From Flavobacterium sp. (lineage in GTDB: Bacteria; Bacteroidota; Bacteroidia; Flavobacteriales; Flavobacteriaceae): DNA of 19,607 nt. The DNA lies in assembly GCA_030151255.1 (NCBI GenBank), contig JASLED010000091.1, positions 1-19,607 on the forward strand, read 5' to 3'. The notes under the pieces were generated by a model, which did no database searches, had not been told where the DNA came from, and worked only from the letters and a program-made list of their open reading frames with translations. The position numbers and the translations under genes are program-made. Shown one piece after another: positions 1 to 6,897 of the stretch; within the stretch, counting starts at the first letter, position 1, and every line of letters starts with the position of its first letter.

Positions 1-48
1 TTTAAACTGTTTGAAAAACTCATCCGGAAATAGGTCTTTTGTTTCCAT
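1..48 (-). CDS. Transposase, N-terminal 16 codons only (IS256/Mutator-like)
   Basis: An ATG at 46-48 (minus strand) opens a frame that runs off the left edge, giving METKDLFPDEFFKQFK. The pattern of an acidic start followed by (P)xEF(F/L)xQFK resembles the beginning of IS256-family transposases, whose DDE catalytic core would lie further left, outside the window. The product would be a DNA-binding recombinase that moves its own element. Only 16 residues are visible, so the call depends heavily on the IS-end structures beside it. It could instead be the start of an unrelated gene. Confidence 0.45.
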   Translation of the reverse strand, partial: METKDLFPDEFFKQFK

Positions 49-71
49 AACTATGTAAATATTAAATATAT

Positions 72-109
72 AAAAAAATTCTGCTCGGTTTTAACCCAAG
101 CAGAATTTT
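72..109 (-). terminator. Intrinsic terminator just inside the IS end
   Basis: An 11-bp perfect inverted repeat (75-85 pairs with 99-109) has further pairing toward the loop (ggtt with aacc). On the minus strand the stem is followed by a run of seven T (72-78). The hairpin lies between the IS tip and the transposase start codon, oriented to stop transcription arriving from the interrupted host gene before it reaches the transposase. Confidence 0.65.
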
Positions 110-114
110 ATACT

Positions 115-139
115 TACACAGTTTTTGGTACAGTGTCAA
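115..139. repeat. Probable terminal inverted repeat of the insertion sequence
   Basis: The plus strand here reads tacacagtttttggtacagt followed by gtc. It holds a short imperfect palindrome (acactgt near the tip, acagtgt in mirror) and a central A/T tract, as in IS256-type ends. The second copy would be at the other end of the element, outside the window, so the repeat is unproven. The boundary is also where the nuclease-like reading frame stops looking like its family. Confidence 0.4.
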
Positions 140-1272
140 AAATTTCCAATATTCATTTCCATTATCCTTAAAAAATGTTTTATTCAGTTCTACAAATCGG
201 TTTAAATGTACAATTTGTGTTGGTGTTAGAAACTTCTTCTCTATTCCCCAATAAATCCAATCTTCGCTAGTATTCCAAACATAAAAGTTAAAATCATTAA
301 TTACGAACCTAATACCATAATCATTTAATTTTTCATATGAATTTTTATATATTTCATAATGAGTTGTATTAGTTATTTCTTCTGGTGTAGGTTTTATAGA
401 TATAGTAGCACTCTTTTTTTCTAATTCATTTGCTAACTCATTCCAAAAATCAAAAACAGTATGCCATTTTACATGTTTAAAATTTTCAATTAATAATTTA
501 GTACTTAACATAGTTTCATTAGAACTAGCTATTAAATTTTTAATTTCAATTCTTTCTTGAATATCAGTATTATCGTTAGTCATTTTTTTTATTAGATTAA
601 TATATTGGATTATACTTTCTCTTAAAAATGGTTGAAAAATGCATTCTTGTAAACACAAATTCAACCAATTTTGTATTTCGTGTTCATAATCTATCATTCT
701 TCCATTCAAGTTTTCGATAGTTTTATATTTTCCTAAACTTTCGTTAGATGGTAAATGACCGTCTAATGTTAAGTAAAATACATTTATATTTTCTTTAGGA
801 ATATTCTCTAACTTATGCACTAATTCGTAATATCCTTCTAATTGACCTCTATCTTCATGATTAGAATCTCCAGCTCCAATTTTATTTTCAATGATAATCG
901 CTTGTTTAGAACGTCGATTGATGATTAGGATATCTATTTCCTTATATTCAGATTTTTGATATTCATTTGGGTAAACTACAGCTTCTTCTAATTCAAATTG
1001 ATCAATTACAATAGTTTTAAAAAAGTATCTTTTTTGTTATGTCTACTTGTTGGAGATAATAGTACAGATATAAACCTAGAGTGTAATCTAACCTCGTCAT
1101 TTTCTTTATGAAGTGCCGAAAAGATATTAAATTGTTCTTTACCTTTTTCTAATAATCTAAATTTGTAATCCAATACGGATAGTTTAGATAGAAAATTTTT
1201 AATAGATTCTTCTTGATATTCCATAATTTCTAATCTTCAATAATACTCGCTAGAATGTTTTTTTTCACGAAA

Positions 1273-1280
1273 CAAACTTA
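1273..1280 (-). promoter_or_regulatory. Possible Bacteroidota -7 box for the nuclease-like gene
   Basis: On the minus strand this reads TAAGTTTG, an exact match to TAnnTTTG, about 48 bases upstream of the ATG at 1224. I see no convincing TTTG at the -33 position, so the call is weak. The rest of the 1225-1399 gap is AT-rich, and I see no gene or convincing terminator in it. Confidence 0.3.
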
Positions 1281-1399
1281 TTATAAATTTCATATAAAAC
1301 TAATATAATTAATTTGTCTTAAAACAGAAAAAACAAAACTGTTAAAGTAGTTCGGGCTTTTGTAAAGTAATATTTTAGGTTTTACGTACAATAGGAGTA

Positions 1400-2050
1400 T
1401 TAGCGGTTCGTTGTTTTTCGCCCTATAAACCTTATTACAGAACCAGTTCCATTGTGAAAAAGCCCTTCATTTAAATTAATTTCTTTTTCTTCCAATTCTA
1501 TAATTTCATAGTTTGGAAAGTCTGCTTTAATTTCGTCTATTGAGAATAAACTGTCAATATCTTTTGGTCCACCAACATTTTCATTTGCGGTTACATAATC
1601 AATATGTTTTTTGCTAAAAGATTCAAATATTATTATGCCATTTACTTTTAAATATCTGTCAAGAATTTTGTGGTAATATGATTTAATTTCCGCAGGAAAA
1701 TGTGCGTAAATCAAAGCAATGGCATCAAATTGTTGGTTCTCAAAATTCAATGTTTCTAATTTGCCAACTTTGTAATCAATTTTTACATTATTTTTTTCGG
1801 CAAGTTTAAACGCTTTTTTCTATCCTTCAATACTTATATCAAATGCAGTAACTGTCCAACCAATTTTAGCTGCATAAACAGCATTTCGTCCTTCACCTTC
1901 TGCTGGAAAAAGGATTGTTCCAACAGATAATTCAGTTAAATTTTCTTTCAAATAATTGTTTGGCTGTTCGCCATAAGCAAACTCGTTTTTACTATATCGG
2001 TCATCCCATCTGGCTGTCCAAATTTTGTCTAAATCCTTTGTATTACTCAT
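1400..2050 (-). pseudogene. Class I SAM-dependent methyltransferase with one in-frame amber stop
   Basis: Read leftward from ATG at 2048-2050, the frame encodes 216 codons before a TAA at 1400-1402, interrupted only by TAG at 1820-1822. Before the stop lies the SAM-binding motif I region (ILFPAEGEGRNAVYAAKIGW, then TVTAFDIS), close to TehB-like small methyltransferases. After the stop the same frame continues with KKAFKLAEKNNVKIDY, the acidic-loop region FENQQFDAIALIYAHF and a C-terminal half ending GTGSVIRFIGRK. Related proteins read EG(Q/K)KKA at the stop position, so a CAG-to-TAG or AAG-to-TAG change is the simplest explanation. The expected enzyme is a cytoplasmic methyltransferase of about 216 residues. 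Substrate is unknown; resemblance to tellurite or thiol methyltransferases does not prove that function. An internal restart is possible but would lack the SAM site. Confidence 0.75.
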
Positions 2051-2198
2051 ATTACGTTCTAATTTGTTCTATTTTGGTTTACAATTACTGCTTCCAGATG
2101 AATTTTTACGAAACAAAACACGATGTAGTTTCATAAAAAAACACCTATATCCGTATTTATTTCATCTGTTTGCTGCGTTGGAATCGTTTAATTGACCA

Positions 2199-2226
2199 CT
2201 AATGTAAATAAATATTTATACATTAG
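2199..2226. repeat. AT-rich inverted repeat in the divergent gap
   Basis: The arms ctaatgta and tacattag (8 bp, perfect) flank a 12-base AT-rich centre. The repeat sits between the divergent methyltransferase and secreted-protein genes and ends 28 bases before the GTG of the latter. It could be an operator or an RNA hairpin, but in DNA this AT-rich it may be chance. Confidence 0.25.
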
Positions 2227-2254
2227 ATGTTTAATAAATATAAACTCATAAATC

Positions 2255-2695
2255 GTGAAGCAAATTTTATTTCTGCTAGTTTTACTTATTTCATTTTCAA
2301 ATTTAAGTGCACAAGAAGTTGATTTAAAAGCTATGAGTGATGTACAATGATCTCATTACAGTAATAATTTAGCCACACAAGCATTAAAAACACATCTTCC
2401 AGCTTGGCATAGGTATGTTACCGGACAACCTGGCACGTATCGTATTTATCCTTTTGAATCAGATGAAAAACAAATACTTACTGACGAAGAAGCTGATCGT
2501 CTAAATAATTGTTATGATAGATTTATCACCGATTATGCTTTTAAAAAGGATGATTACATTTATGCAGTATCATTTGTAAGAGATCAATATGTATATAAAC
2601 CTATTTTATTCAGGGTGATAATACTACATAATGGTAGAGTATTTCTTTTTAAGGATTTAATTATTGGTGAATCTAAAGTAATTTATAATAATTAA
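2255..2695 (+). pseudogene. Small secreted protein of unknown function with one in-frame TGA
   Basis: A frame from GTG at 2255 to TAA at 2693-2695 spans 146 codons and is broken only by TGA at 2348-2350 (codon 32). Its start, VKQILFLLVLLISFSNLSAQ, is a textbook Sec signal peptide, so the product would leave the cytoplasm. The mature part continues after the stop with THLPAWHRYVTGQPGTYRIY and ends VFLFKDLIIGESKVIYNN. It is polar and aromatic-rich, with no cysteine pair or lipobox and no domain I recognise. The context before the stop (SDVQ, then SHYSNN) suggests Trp TGG changed to TGA. No in-frame ATG follows the stop, so a functional restart is unlikely. It was found by joining short frames; coding character is supported by the signal peptide and 114 further open codons. 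Confidence 0.6.
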
Positions 2696-3046
2696 AAAAT
2701 AATAAAGACGTAAAAACTCTTCGATTTGATAATTGGCTAACAATTTCCATTTACTCCTTTCAAAAATTTCCATTTACTTTTTCATATTCGTGATTTGTTA
2801 GAAACATCAATTCACTTTCCATTTCCATAAAAAACACAACACACTAATAAACAATAATTTAACAACTTATTTTGTATGGTTATTTTGTATTAAAATACCC
2901 CACATACACATTGAGTTAAAAAATAAATATTTATCAATCAAAACACTTAAAAAATAAAATATTTTACAAATATTTTTATTTAAAACTATTTCTAATTACA
3001 TTAGTATTTCTAATTTTTTAAAAACTTTTAATTTTATATTGTAATT
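2696..3046. other. AT-rich intergenic stretch with short direct repeats
   Basis: No gene is seen on either strand. It contains two copies of aatttccatttact (2742-2755 and 2765-2778, spaced 23 bases) with a related ctttccatttcc near 2816, and two copies of ttattttgtat (2867-2877 and 2880-2890). The region must hold the promoter of the downstream bicupin gene, but no exact TAnnTTTG box with a -33 partner is evident. The repeats could be operator half-sites or simple low-complexity sequence. Confidence 0.4.
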
Positions 3047-4180
3047 ATGAAAAATCAACAACCGATTCGTGGAGCAAAAGGTGCAGATATTATCGGCCCT
3101 CGTAACCCTGAAATTGAAAAACAAAATCCTGACATCTTATTGCCTCCTGAAACAGATAATGGAGGTATTCCGAACTTAAAATTTCCATTTGCAATGGCAC
3201 ATAATCGCTTGGAAGATGGCGGTTGGGCTCGTGAAGTAACACAAAGAGAAATGGGAAGTATGGAGGAAATGGCTATTGTAAATATGCGACTTCCTGCTGG
3301 CGTTGTTCGTGAACTTCATTGGCATAAAGAAGGTGAATGGGCCTATGTGCTTAAAGGAAAAGTTAGATTTTATTTAATTGATGATCAACGCAATGTTTTA
3401 ATTGAAGATTTAGAGGAAGGTGATCTTTGGTATGCGCCTCCAGGTTTTCCACATGCCATTCAAGGACTAGATGATGAAGGTACTGAATTTGTTTTGGTGT
3501 TTAATGATGGTAATTTCTCTGAAAACCAAACATTGTTAGTAACAGAACTTTTTGCCCATACACCTAAAGAAGTTTTGGCAAAAAACTTCGGCGTGTCTGA
3601 ATCAGTATTTGACGGCATTCCTGCACGTGAAAAATATATTTTCCGCTTACCTGTTCCAGGACCGCTTGAAGAAGTGAGAAAAGAGCTTGGCGCTGTGAGT
3701 TTTACAAGCAAATATGTATATAAAGCATCTAAACAGCCTAAAAAAGTTTTTGAAGGCGGAGCAACACAGTTAGTTGATAATGAAACATTTGAAGTTACTG
3801 ATCTTGCAACACTTATTATCGATTTAGAGCCAGGTGGAATGAGAGAAATCCATTGGCATCCAGATGCTGATGAGTTGCAATACTATATTAGTGGTAAAGC
3901 GCGTATGACTGTATTTGATGCAGTGAGTAACGCACGAACTTTTGATTATGAAGCAGGAGATGTTGGATATGTTCCAAGAACCTTGTCTCACTATATCGAA
4001 AATATTGGAGACGAACCAGTAAGAGTTCTAAATGTGTTTCACAAAGGAAAATACAGCGATGTATCATTAAATAACTGGATGGCACTTATGCCAAAAGAAT
4101 TAGTTACGGGGCATCTTGACATTGACAAACCATTTACTGATTCATTGCGTAAAGAATATAAAACTATCGTTAAAGGTTAA
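3047..4180 (+). CDS. oxdC: Oxalate decarboxylase-family bicupin
   Basis: This 377-residue protein has two cupin domains and matches the usual length of bacterial OxdC (Mn-dependent oxalate to formate plus CO2, EC 4.1.1.2). The N-terminal metal site is complete: H91, H93, E97 and H136, with R88 just before it as in known enzymes. The active-site lid at 158-161 reads SENQ, where Bacillus subtilis OxdC has SENS. E159 matches the catalytic lid glutamate, which separates decarboxylases from oxidases. The C-terminal site also keeps its ligands: H269, H271, E276 and H315. By my alignment from memory, the second-domain glutamate (E333 in OxdC) is replaced by N329, consistent with catalysis in the first domain only. 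No signal peptide is present, so it should be cytoplasmic. It is followed 100 bases later by an AEC transporter on the same strand, suggesting an oxalate-handling unit. Substrate has not been shown here. Confidence 0.88.
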   Translation: MKNQQPIRGAKGADIIGPRNPEIEKQNPDILLPPETDNGGIPNLKFPFAMAHNRLEDGGWAREVTQREMGSMEEMAIVNMRLPAGVVRELHWHKEGEWAYVLKGKVRFYLIDDQRNVLIEDLEEGDLWYAPPGFPHAIQGLDDEGTEFVLVFNDGNFSENQTLLVTELFAHTPKEVLAKNFGVSESVFDGIPAREKYIFRLPVPGPLEEVRKELGAVSFTSKYVYKASKQPKKVFEGGATQLVDNETFEVTDLATLIIDLEPGGMREIHWHPDADELQYYISGKARMTVFDAVSNARTFDYEAGDVGYVPRTLSHYIENIGDEPVRVLNVFHKGKYSDVSLNNWMALMPKELVTGHLDIDKPFTDSLRKEYKTIVKG

Positions 4181-4210
4181 TCTATTTTGATGTAATTCAA
4201 AATTAGATTA
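4178..4210 (+). terminator. Weak hairpin overlapping the bicupin stop codon
   Basis: taatctattttga (4178-4190) pairs with tcaaaattagatta (4197-4210) with one bulged base and a six-base loop. It is AT-rich and lacks a good T-run, so it is more likely an attenuating or mRNA-stabilising hairpin than a full stop before the transporter gene. Confidence 0.35.
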
Positions 4211-4280
4211 TTGATTTAACACTAATGTATATCAGCTACTGCGTAAACAGTTGGCTTTATTAAAACTCAAAAATACATCT

Positions 4281-5246
4281 ATGGAAGATTTTATGTCTAA
4301 GATGCTTTTTTCCGATCTGTTGCCAATTTTAGTTATTATGGCTATTGCCTATATCAGCGGAAAAAAGAACGTTTTTCAGAAAGGGCAATCTCAAATTTTT
4401 AATAAACTTGTTTTAGATTACGCTTTGCCAGCAGCTTTATTTATTTCAATCGTAAGAGCAGATAGAAAGATGCTGTTTGAAAATGCCGCCTTAAGTATTA
4501 TATCTCTTGTGGGACTTATAATATTATTCATGGTTTCTTATTATACCATACAACGGTTTTTTAAGCGATCAAAAGCTGAAGGTGCAGTATGTGCTCTTGT
4601 AGCTGGATCTCCAACAATAGGTTTTCTAGGCTATGCTATTCTTGATCCACTTTACGGAACCGGAATTGAAACTGGATTGGTTGTTGCCATTATTGCTATT
4701 ATTGTTAATGCAATCACCCTTCCTATTGGATTATACTTATTAAATTCCGGTCAAAGCAATGCAGATGGAAACAATAAAAACCAAGGTGGAAAAGCATTAC
4801 TTAACTCTCTAAAACAACCTGTTGTTTGGGCTCCGCTCCTTGCTGTTGTATTTGTTCTTTTGGGAATTAAATTGCCAACGCAACTTGAACCTACTTTTCA
4901 ATTACTTGCACAAGCAAATTCAAGTGTAGCTGTTTTTGCGGCTGGACTTACACTTGCTGCCTACAAATTTGAATTGGATTGGGAGATTGCTTACAACACT
5001 GTGTTTAAACTTGTATTGATGCCAGCCGTTTTTTTAATAGCAGGCTTGGCTTTTGATCTAAATAGTTTAACACTTCAAATGCTTGTTTTAGGAGTTGCTT
5101 TACCTCCAGCATTTTCTGGGGTAATCATCTCAGGACAATATGACGTTTATACTCGTCAAGCAACATCAAGTCTTGCAGTAAGCGTTATTGGATTTGTTAT
5201 TGCGGCACCAACTTGGGTATATCTTGCAAAAACACTGAGTAGTTAA
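4281..5246 (+). CDS. AEC-family (auxin efflux carrier-like) membrane transporter
   Basis: About 321 residues from ATG at 4281. The frame is open upstream to a TTG at 4251, but the ATG places the first hydrophobic segment normally for the family. I count about ten transmembrane stretches in two groups of five around a polar loop (SGQSNADGNNKNQGGK), for example IISLVGLIILFMVSYY and VVAIIAIIVNAITLPIGLYL. This is the AEC/PIN-like fold used by bacterial carriers of malate and other carboxylates. Its position after the oxalate decarboxylase suggests it imports oxalate or exchanges oxalate for formate. A known parallel is the AEC gene yfdV in the E. coli frc-oxc oxalate region. Substrate is inferred from context only. 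A strong inverted repeat follows the stop. Confidence 0.85.
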   Translation: MEDFMSKMLFSDLLPILVIMAIAYISGKKNVFQKGQSQIFNKLVLDYALPAALFISIVRADRKMLFENAALSIISLVGLIILFMVSYYTIQRFFKRSKAEGAVCALVAGSPTIGFLGYAILDPLYGTGIETGLVVAIIAIIVNAITLPIGLYLLNSGQSNADGNNKNQGGKALLNSLKQPVVWAPLLAVVFVLLGIKLPTQLEPTFQLLAQANSSVAVFAAGLTLAAYKFELDWEIAYNTVFKLVLMPAVFLIAGLAFDLNSLTLQMLVLGVALPPAFSGVIISGQYDVYTRQATSSLAVSVIGFVIAAPTWVYLAKTLSS

Positions 5247-5268
5247 TCTGATAACTGTTTCGTTATTA

Positions 5269-5317
5269 TAAAATCAAACACCTCGTTTAAAAAATTTAAA
5301 CGAGGTGTTTGATTTTA
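5269..5317. terminator. Bidirectional terminator, 23-bp perfect inverted repeat
   Basis: Arms 5269-5291 and 5295-5317 pair without mismatch around a three-base loop, with a central cctcg/cgagg and A/T-rich flanks that supply T tracts on both strands. It lies between the convergent transporter and OsmC genes and should end transcription from both sides. The remainder of 5247-5391 shows no gene. Confidence 0.85.
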
Positions 5318-5391
5318 TGTTTAAACTATTATTTACTCATATTATTCTATATGATATTGCTTTCCTCTGCAAAAAAAAATAGTTTTTTAAA

Positions 5392-5787
5392 TTAAATTGT
5401 GGTGTTAACTATTACATTTCCGGTAATTACGCGGTGTACTGGACATTTTTCTGCAATTAAATACAAACGCTTCTTTTGTTCTTCATCTATATTTCCACCT
5501 ACAAATGAAATAGCACGTTTAAAATTTGTTGTTTTATTTTCTTTATCTTCAATCAATTCTACATCTACAACTATTTCATCAACCAACCATTGTTTTCTGT
5601 CTATATACATACGCAAGGTTGCTGCTGTACAAGTTGCTAATGAAGAGGCTAATAACTCAAACGGATTAAAACCTTTGTTGCCTCCACCTATATTTTGTGG
5701 TTCATCGCTAATTAATTCATTATTACCAGCAATTACTTTTGTTTGATATAAAGTTGTGCCTAATGTTGCTTTTACTTGAACTTCCAT
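5392..5787 (-). CDS. OsmC/Ohr-family thiol peroxidase-like protein
   Basis: A 131-residue protein from ATG at 5785-5787 has the OsmC fold signature. C53 lies in the helix SSLATCTAATLRMYIDRK and C115 in EKCPVHRVITGN, the two cysteines used by this family to reduce organic hydroperoxides. The preceding GGGNKGFNPFELLASSLATC is also typical. Most OsmC proteins are cytoplasmic and use lipoyl or thiol donors. This one is closer to the general OsmC/YhfA-like group than to classical Ohr, so the natural substrate is uncertain. It starts 11 bases after the stop of the pirin gene and is almost certainly cotranscribed with it. Confidence 0.87.
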   Translation of the reverse strand: MEVQVKATLGTTLYQTKVIAGNNELISDEPQNIGGGNKGFNPFELLASSLATCTAATLRMYIDRKQWLVDEIVVDVELIEDKENKTTNFKRAISFVGGNIDEEQKKRLYLIAEKCPVHRVITGNVIVNTTI

Positions 5788-5798
5788 ATTATTTTGAA

Positions 5799-6716
5799 TT
5801 AATTGGTTTTGGGTTTAAAATTTTTCATTTCTTCTGGAAAAGGAACATAACTCTCATCATCACCAGGAATTGTTGGAAATGCATCATGATTTTGTGCAAT
5901 CCAATCTTGTTTTGCCTTTTCTAATCGCTTAGGATCATGCGATACAAAGTTCCAAAGAATATAACGTTCTTCTGGCAACGGTTCTCCTCCAAAAATATAC
6001 ACCGTTGTATTGGCTTCTATTTCGAACGAACATAAAGTACTGTCGTTGGAAATTAAAATATTTTTAGATTCATACGTATGATTTCCGCTTTTTATACTTC
6101 CTTCTAAGATATACAAAGCAGCTTCGCCAAATAAACCATCGCCAATATTGATAGTGGCTTGCTTATCGCTTTTTATTTCAATAAAATACAATGGAGTATA
6201 AACAGGCACTGGCGATTCATGTTCTAATGCTTTACCAGCTATTAATTGATAAGATACACCATCTTTTTCCCATTTGGGCAAATTATTTGCCTCGATATGA
6301 ACAAAAGAAGGATCTGTTTCTTCTAACTCTTTTGGCAAAGCAATCCAAATTTGTAAACCATGTAATTTTACATCAGGATTATTTTGACGAATACCATTTG
6401 GCATACGTTCAGAATGTACTACTCCCTTACCTGCTGTCATCCAATTTACTGCACCTGGAGTAATTTCTACTTCGCTACCTAAGCTATCTCTGTGCATAAT
6501 TGCACCTTCAAACAAATAAGTTAAAGTAGAAAGTCCAATGTGTGGATGCGGATCTACATCTAAATTATCGTGTTCTATTACACTTACAGGTCCCATATGA
6601 TCAATAAAAGCAAATGGACCTACTGTTCGCTTCTGACGAAAAGGCAACAACCTACCAACTAAAAAGTTGCCAATACTTGCTGCTCTTTCTTCAATTACTA
6701 AATCTACGTTTGACAT
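5799..6716 (-). CDS. Pirin family protein
   Basis: A 305-residue protein whose N-terminal cupin carries the pirin signature HPHIGLSTLTYLFEGAIMHR followed by DSLG and VNWMTAGKGVVHSER. Metal ligands expected from known pirins are all present: H57, H59, H101 and E103. Some bacterial pirins (YhhW of E. coli) oxidise quercetin, while others act as redox-sensitive partners of other enzymes; which applies here cannot be told. The C-terminal half is a second cupin-like domain (about 160-290), as usual. It is cytoplasmic with no signal peptide. It leads a two-gene unit with the OsmC gene, a pairing that suggests oxidative or electrophile stress. Confidence 0.92.
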   Translation of the reverse strand: MSNVDLVIEERAASIGNFLVGRLLPFRQKRTVGPFAFIDHMGPVSVIEHDNLDVDPHPHIGLSTLTYLFEGAIMHRDSLGSEVEITPGAVNWMTAGKGVVHSERMPNGIRQNNPDVKLHGLQIWIALPKELEETDPSFVHIEANNLPKWEKDGVSYQLIAGKALEHESPVPVYTPLYFIEIKSDKQATINIGDGLFGEAALYILEGSIKSGNHTYESKNILISNDSTLCSFEIEANTTVYIFGGEPLPEERYILWNFVSHDPKRLEKAKQDWIAQNHDAFPTIPGDDESYVPFPEEMKNFKPKTN

Positions 6717-6736
6717 ACCTGTTTTTTTTATTAAAT

Positions 6737-6744
6737 CAAATATA
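6737..6744 (-). promoter_or_regulatory. Probable -7 box of the pirin-OsmC unit
   Basis: The minus strand reads TATATTTG, matching the Bacteroidota TAnnTTTG element, 20 bases before the pirin ATG. This would give a short leader of about 14 bases. A clear -33 TTTG is not visible, so the assignment is moderate. Confidence 0.4.
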
Positions 6745-6832
6745 CGTTTTGTTTAGCATAGAATACTTAATATAGATTATGTTATTGCACACAACTTTTA
6801 GAGATATATGTGTTATTAATTTTGTGAAAATA

Positions 6833-6865
6833 AAAAAGCAGTAGTTATAATAACTACTGCTTTTT
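6833..6865 (-). terminator. Intrinsic terminator of the surface-protein operon
   Basis: aaaaagcagtagtta (6833-6847) pairs perfectly with taactactgcttttt (6851-6865). On the minus strand the stem is followed by a T-rich run. It lies 33 bases past the stop of the OmpA-family gene, the last gene of the leftward operon, and its A/T tails on both sides may let it act in both directions. Confidence 0.85.
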
Positions 6866-6897
6866 GTTTGTTGTTGTATTTATTTACTATGGTTTGT

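Larger units (their letters stand above)
1..139 (-). mobile_element. Right-hand end of a probable IS256-family insertion sequence (partial)
   Basis: The stretch contains the start of a transposase-like reading frame (ending at base 48 on the minus strand), a terminator-like hairpin at 72-109, and a probable terminal repeat at about 115-139. On the minus strand the tip reads gacactgtaccaaaaactgt. The distance of about 90 bases from tip to start codon fits IS256-type elements. The rest of the element lies beyond the left edge, so the opposite terminal repeat and the target duplication cannot be seen. The family assignment rests on resemblance of the first 16 residues and of the tip to elements remembered from Bacteroidota. 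The exact tip could be off by a few bases. Confidence 0.5.
62..1224 (-). pseudogene. PD-(D/E)XK nuclease-family protein, frameshifted and IS-truncated
   Basis: Two leftward frames join to one protein. The first, from ATG at 1222-1224, gives 72 residues including FSALHKENDEVRLHSRFISV, typical of the N-terminus of the PDDEXK_4-type family (Pfam PF14281 by recollection). The second runs without a stop from about 1036 to 62. It carries the catalytic-looking pattern EIDILI followed after about a dozen residues by IIIENK, matching the D...ExK metal-binding core, then the family-like YLTLDGHLPS. The frames are offset by one base near the run of six T (minus strand) at 1019-1024. An extra T there would restore one frame. 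The last 25 codons (65-139) lie in the IS end, so the natural C-terminus is lost. Members are usually annotated as hypothetical nucleases, sometimes in defence contexts. Substrate and role here are unknown. The frameshift could be a sequencing error, but the IS junction is separate damage. Confidence 0.7.

Noticed and set aside
1915..2136. Plus-strand open frame of 73 codons
   Set aside because: It lies mostly antisense to the methyltransferase gene, has no family-like motif or signal, and its composition follows from the opposite strand.
1820..2350. Stop-codon recoding (TAG or TGA read as an amino acid)
   Set aside because: TAG and TGA do not interrupt any other gene in the window, Trp is encoded by TGG throughout, and no selenocysteine-type or pyrrolysine-type context is seen. 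Simple nonsense mutations are the better explanation.
3460..4085. Minus-strand open frames within the bicupin gene
   Set aside because: They overlap a well-supported enzyme on the other strand and show no domain pattern.
5399..6463. Plus-strand open frames opposite the OsmC and pirin genes
   Set aside because: They are antisense to clear family members. Apparent hydrophobic stretches are the complement of coding sequence.
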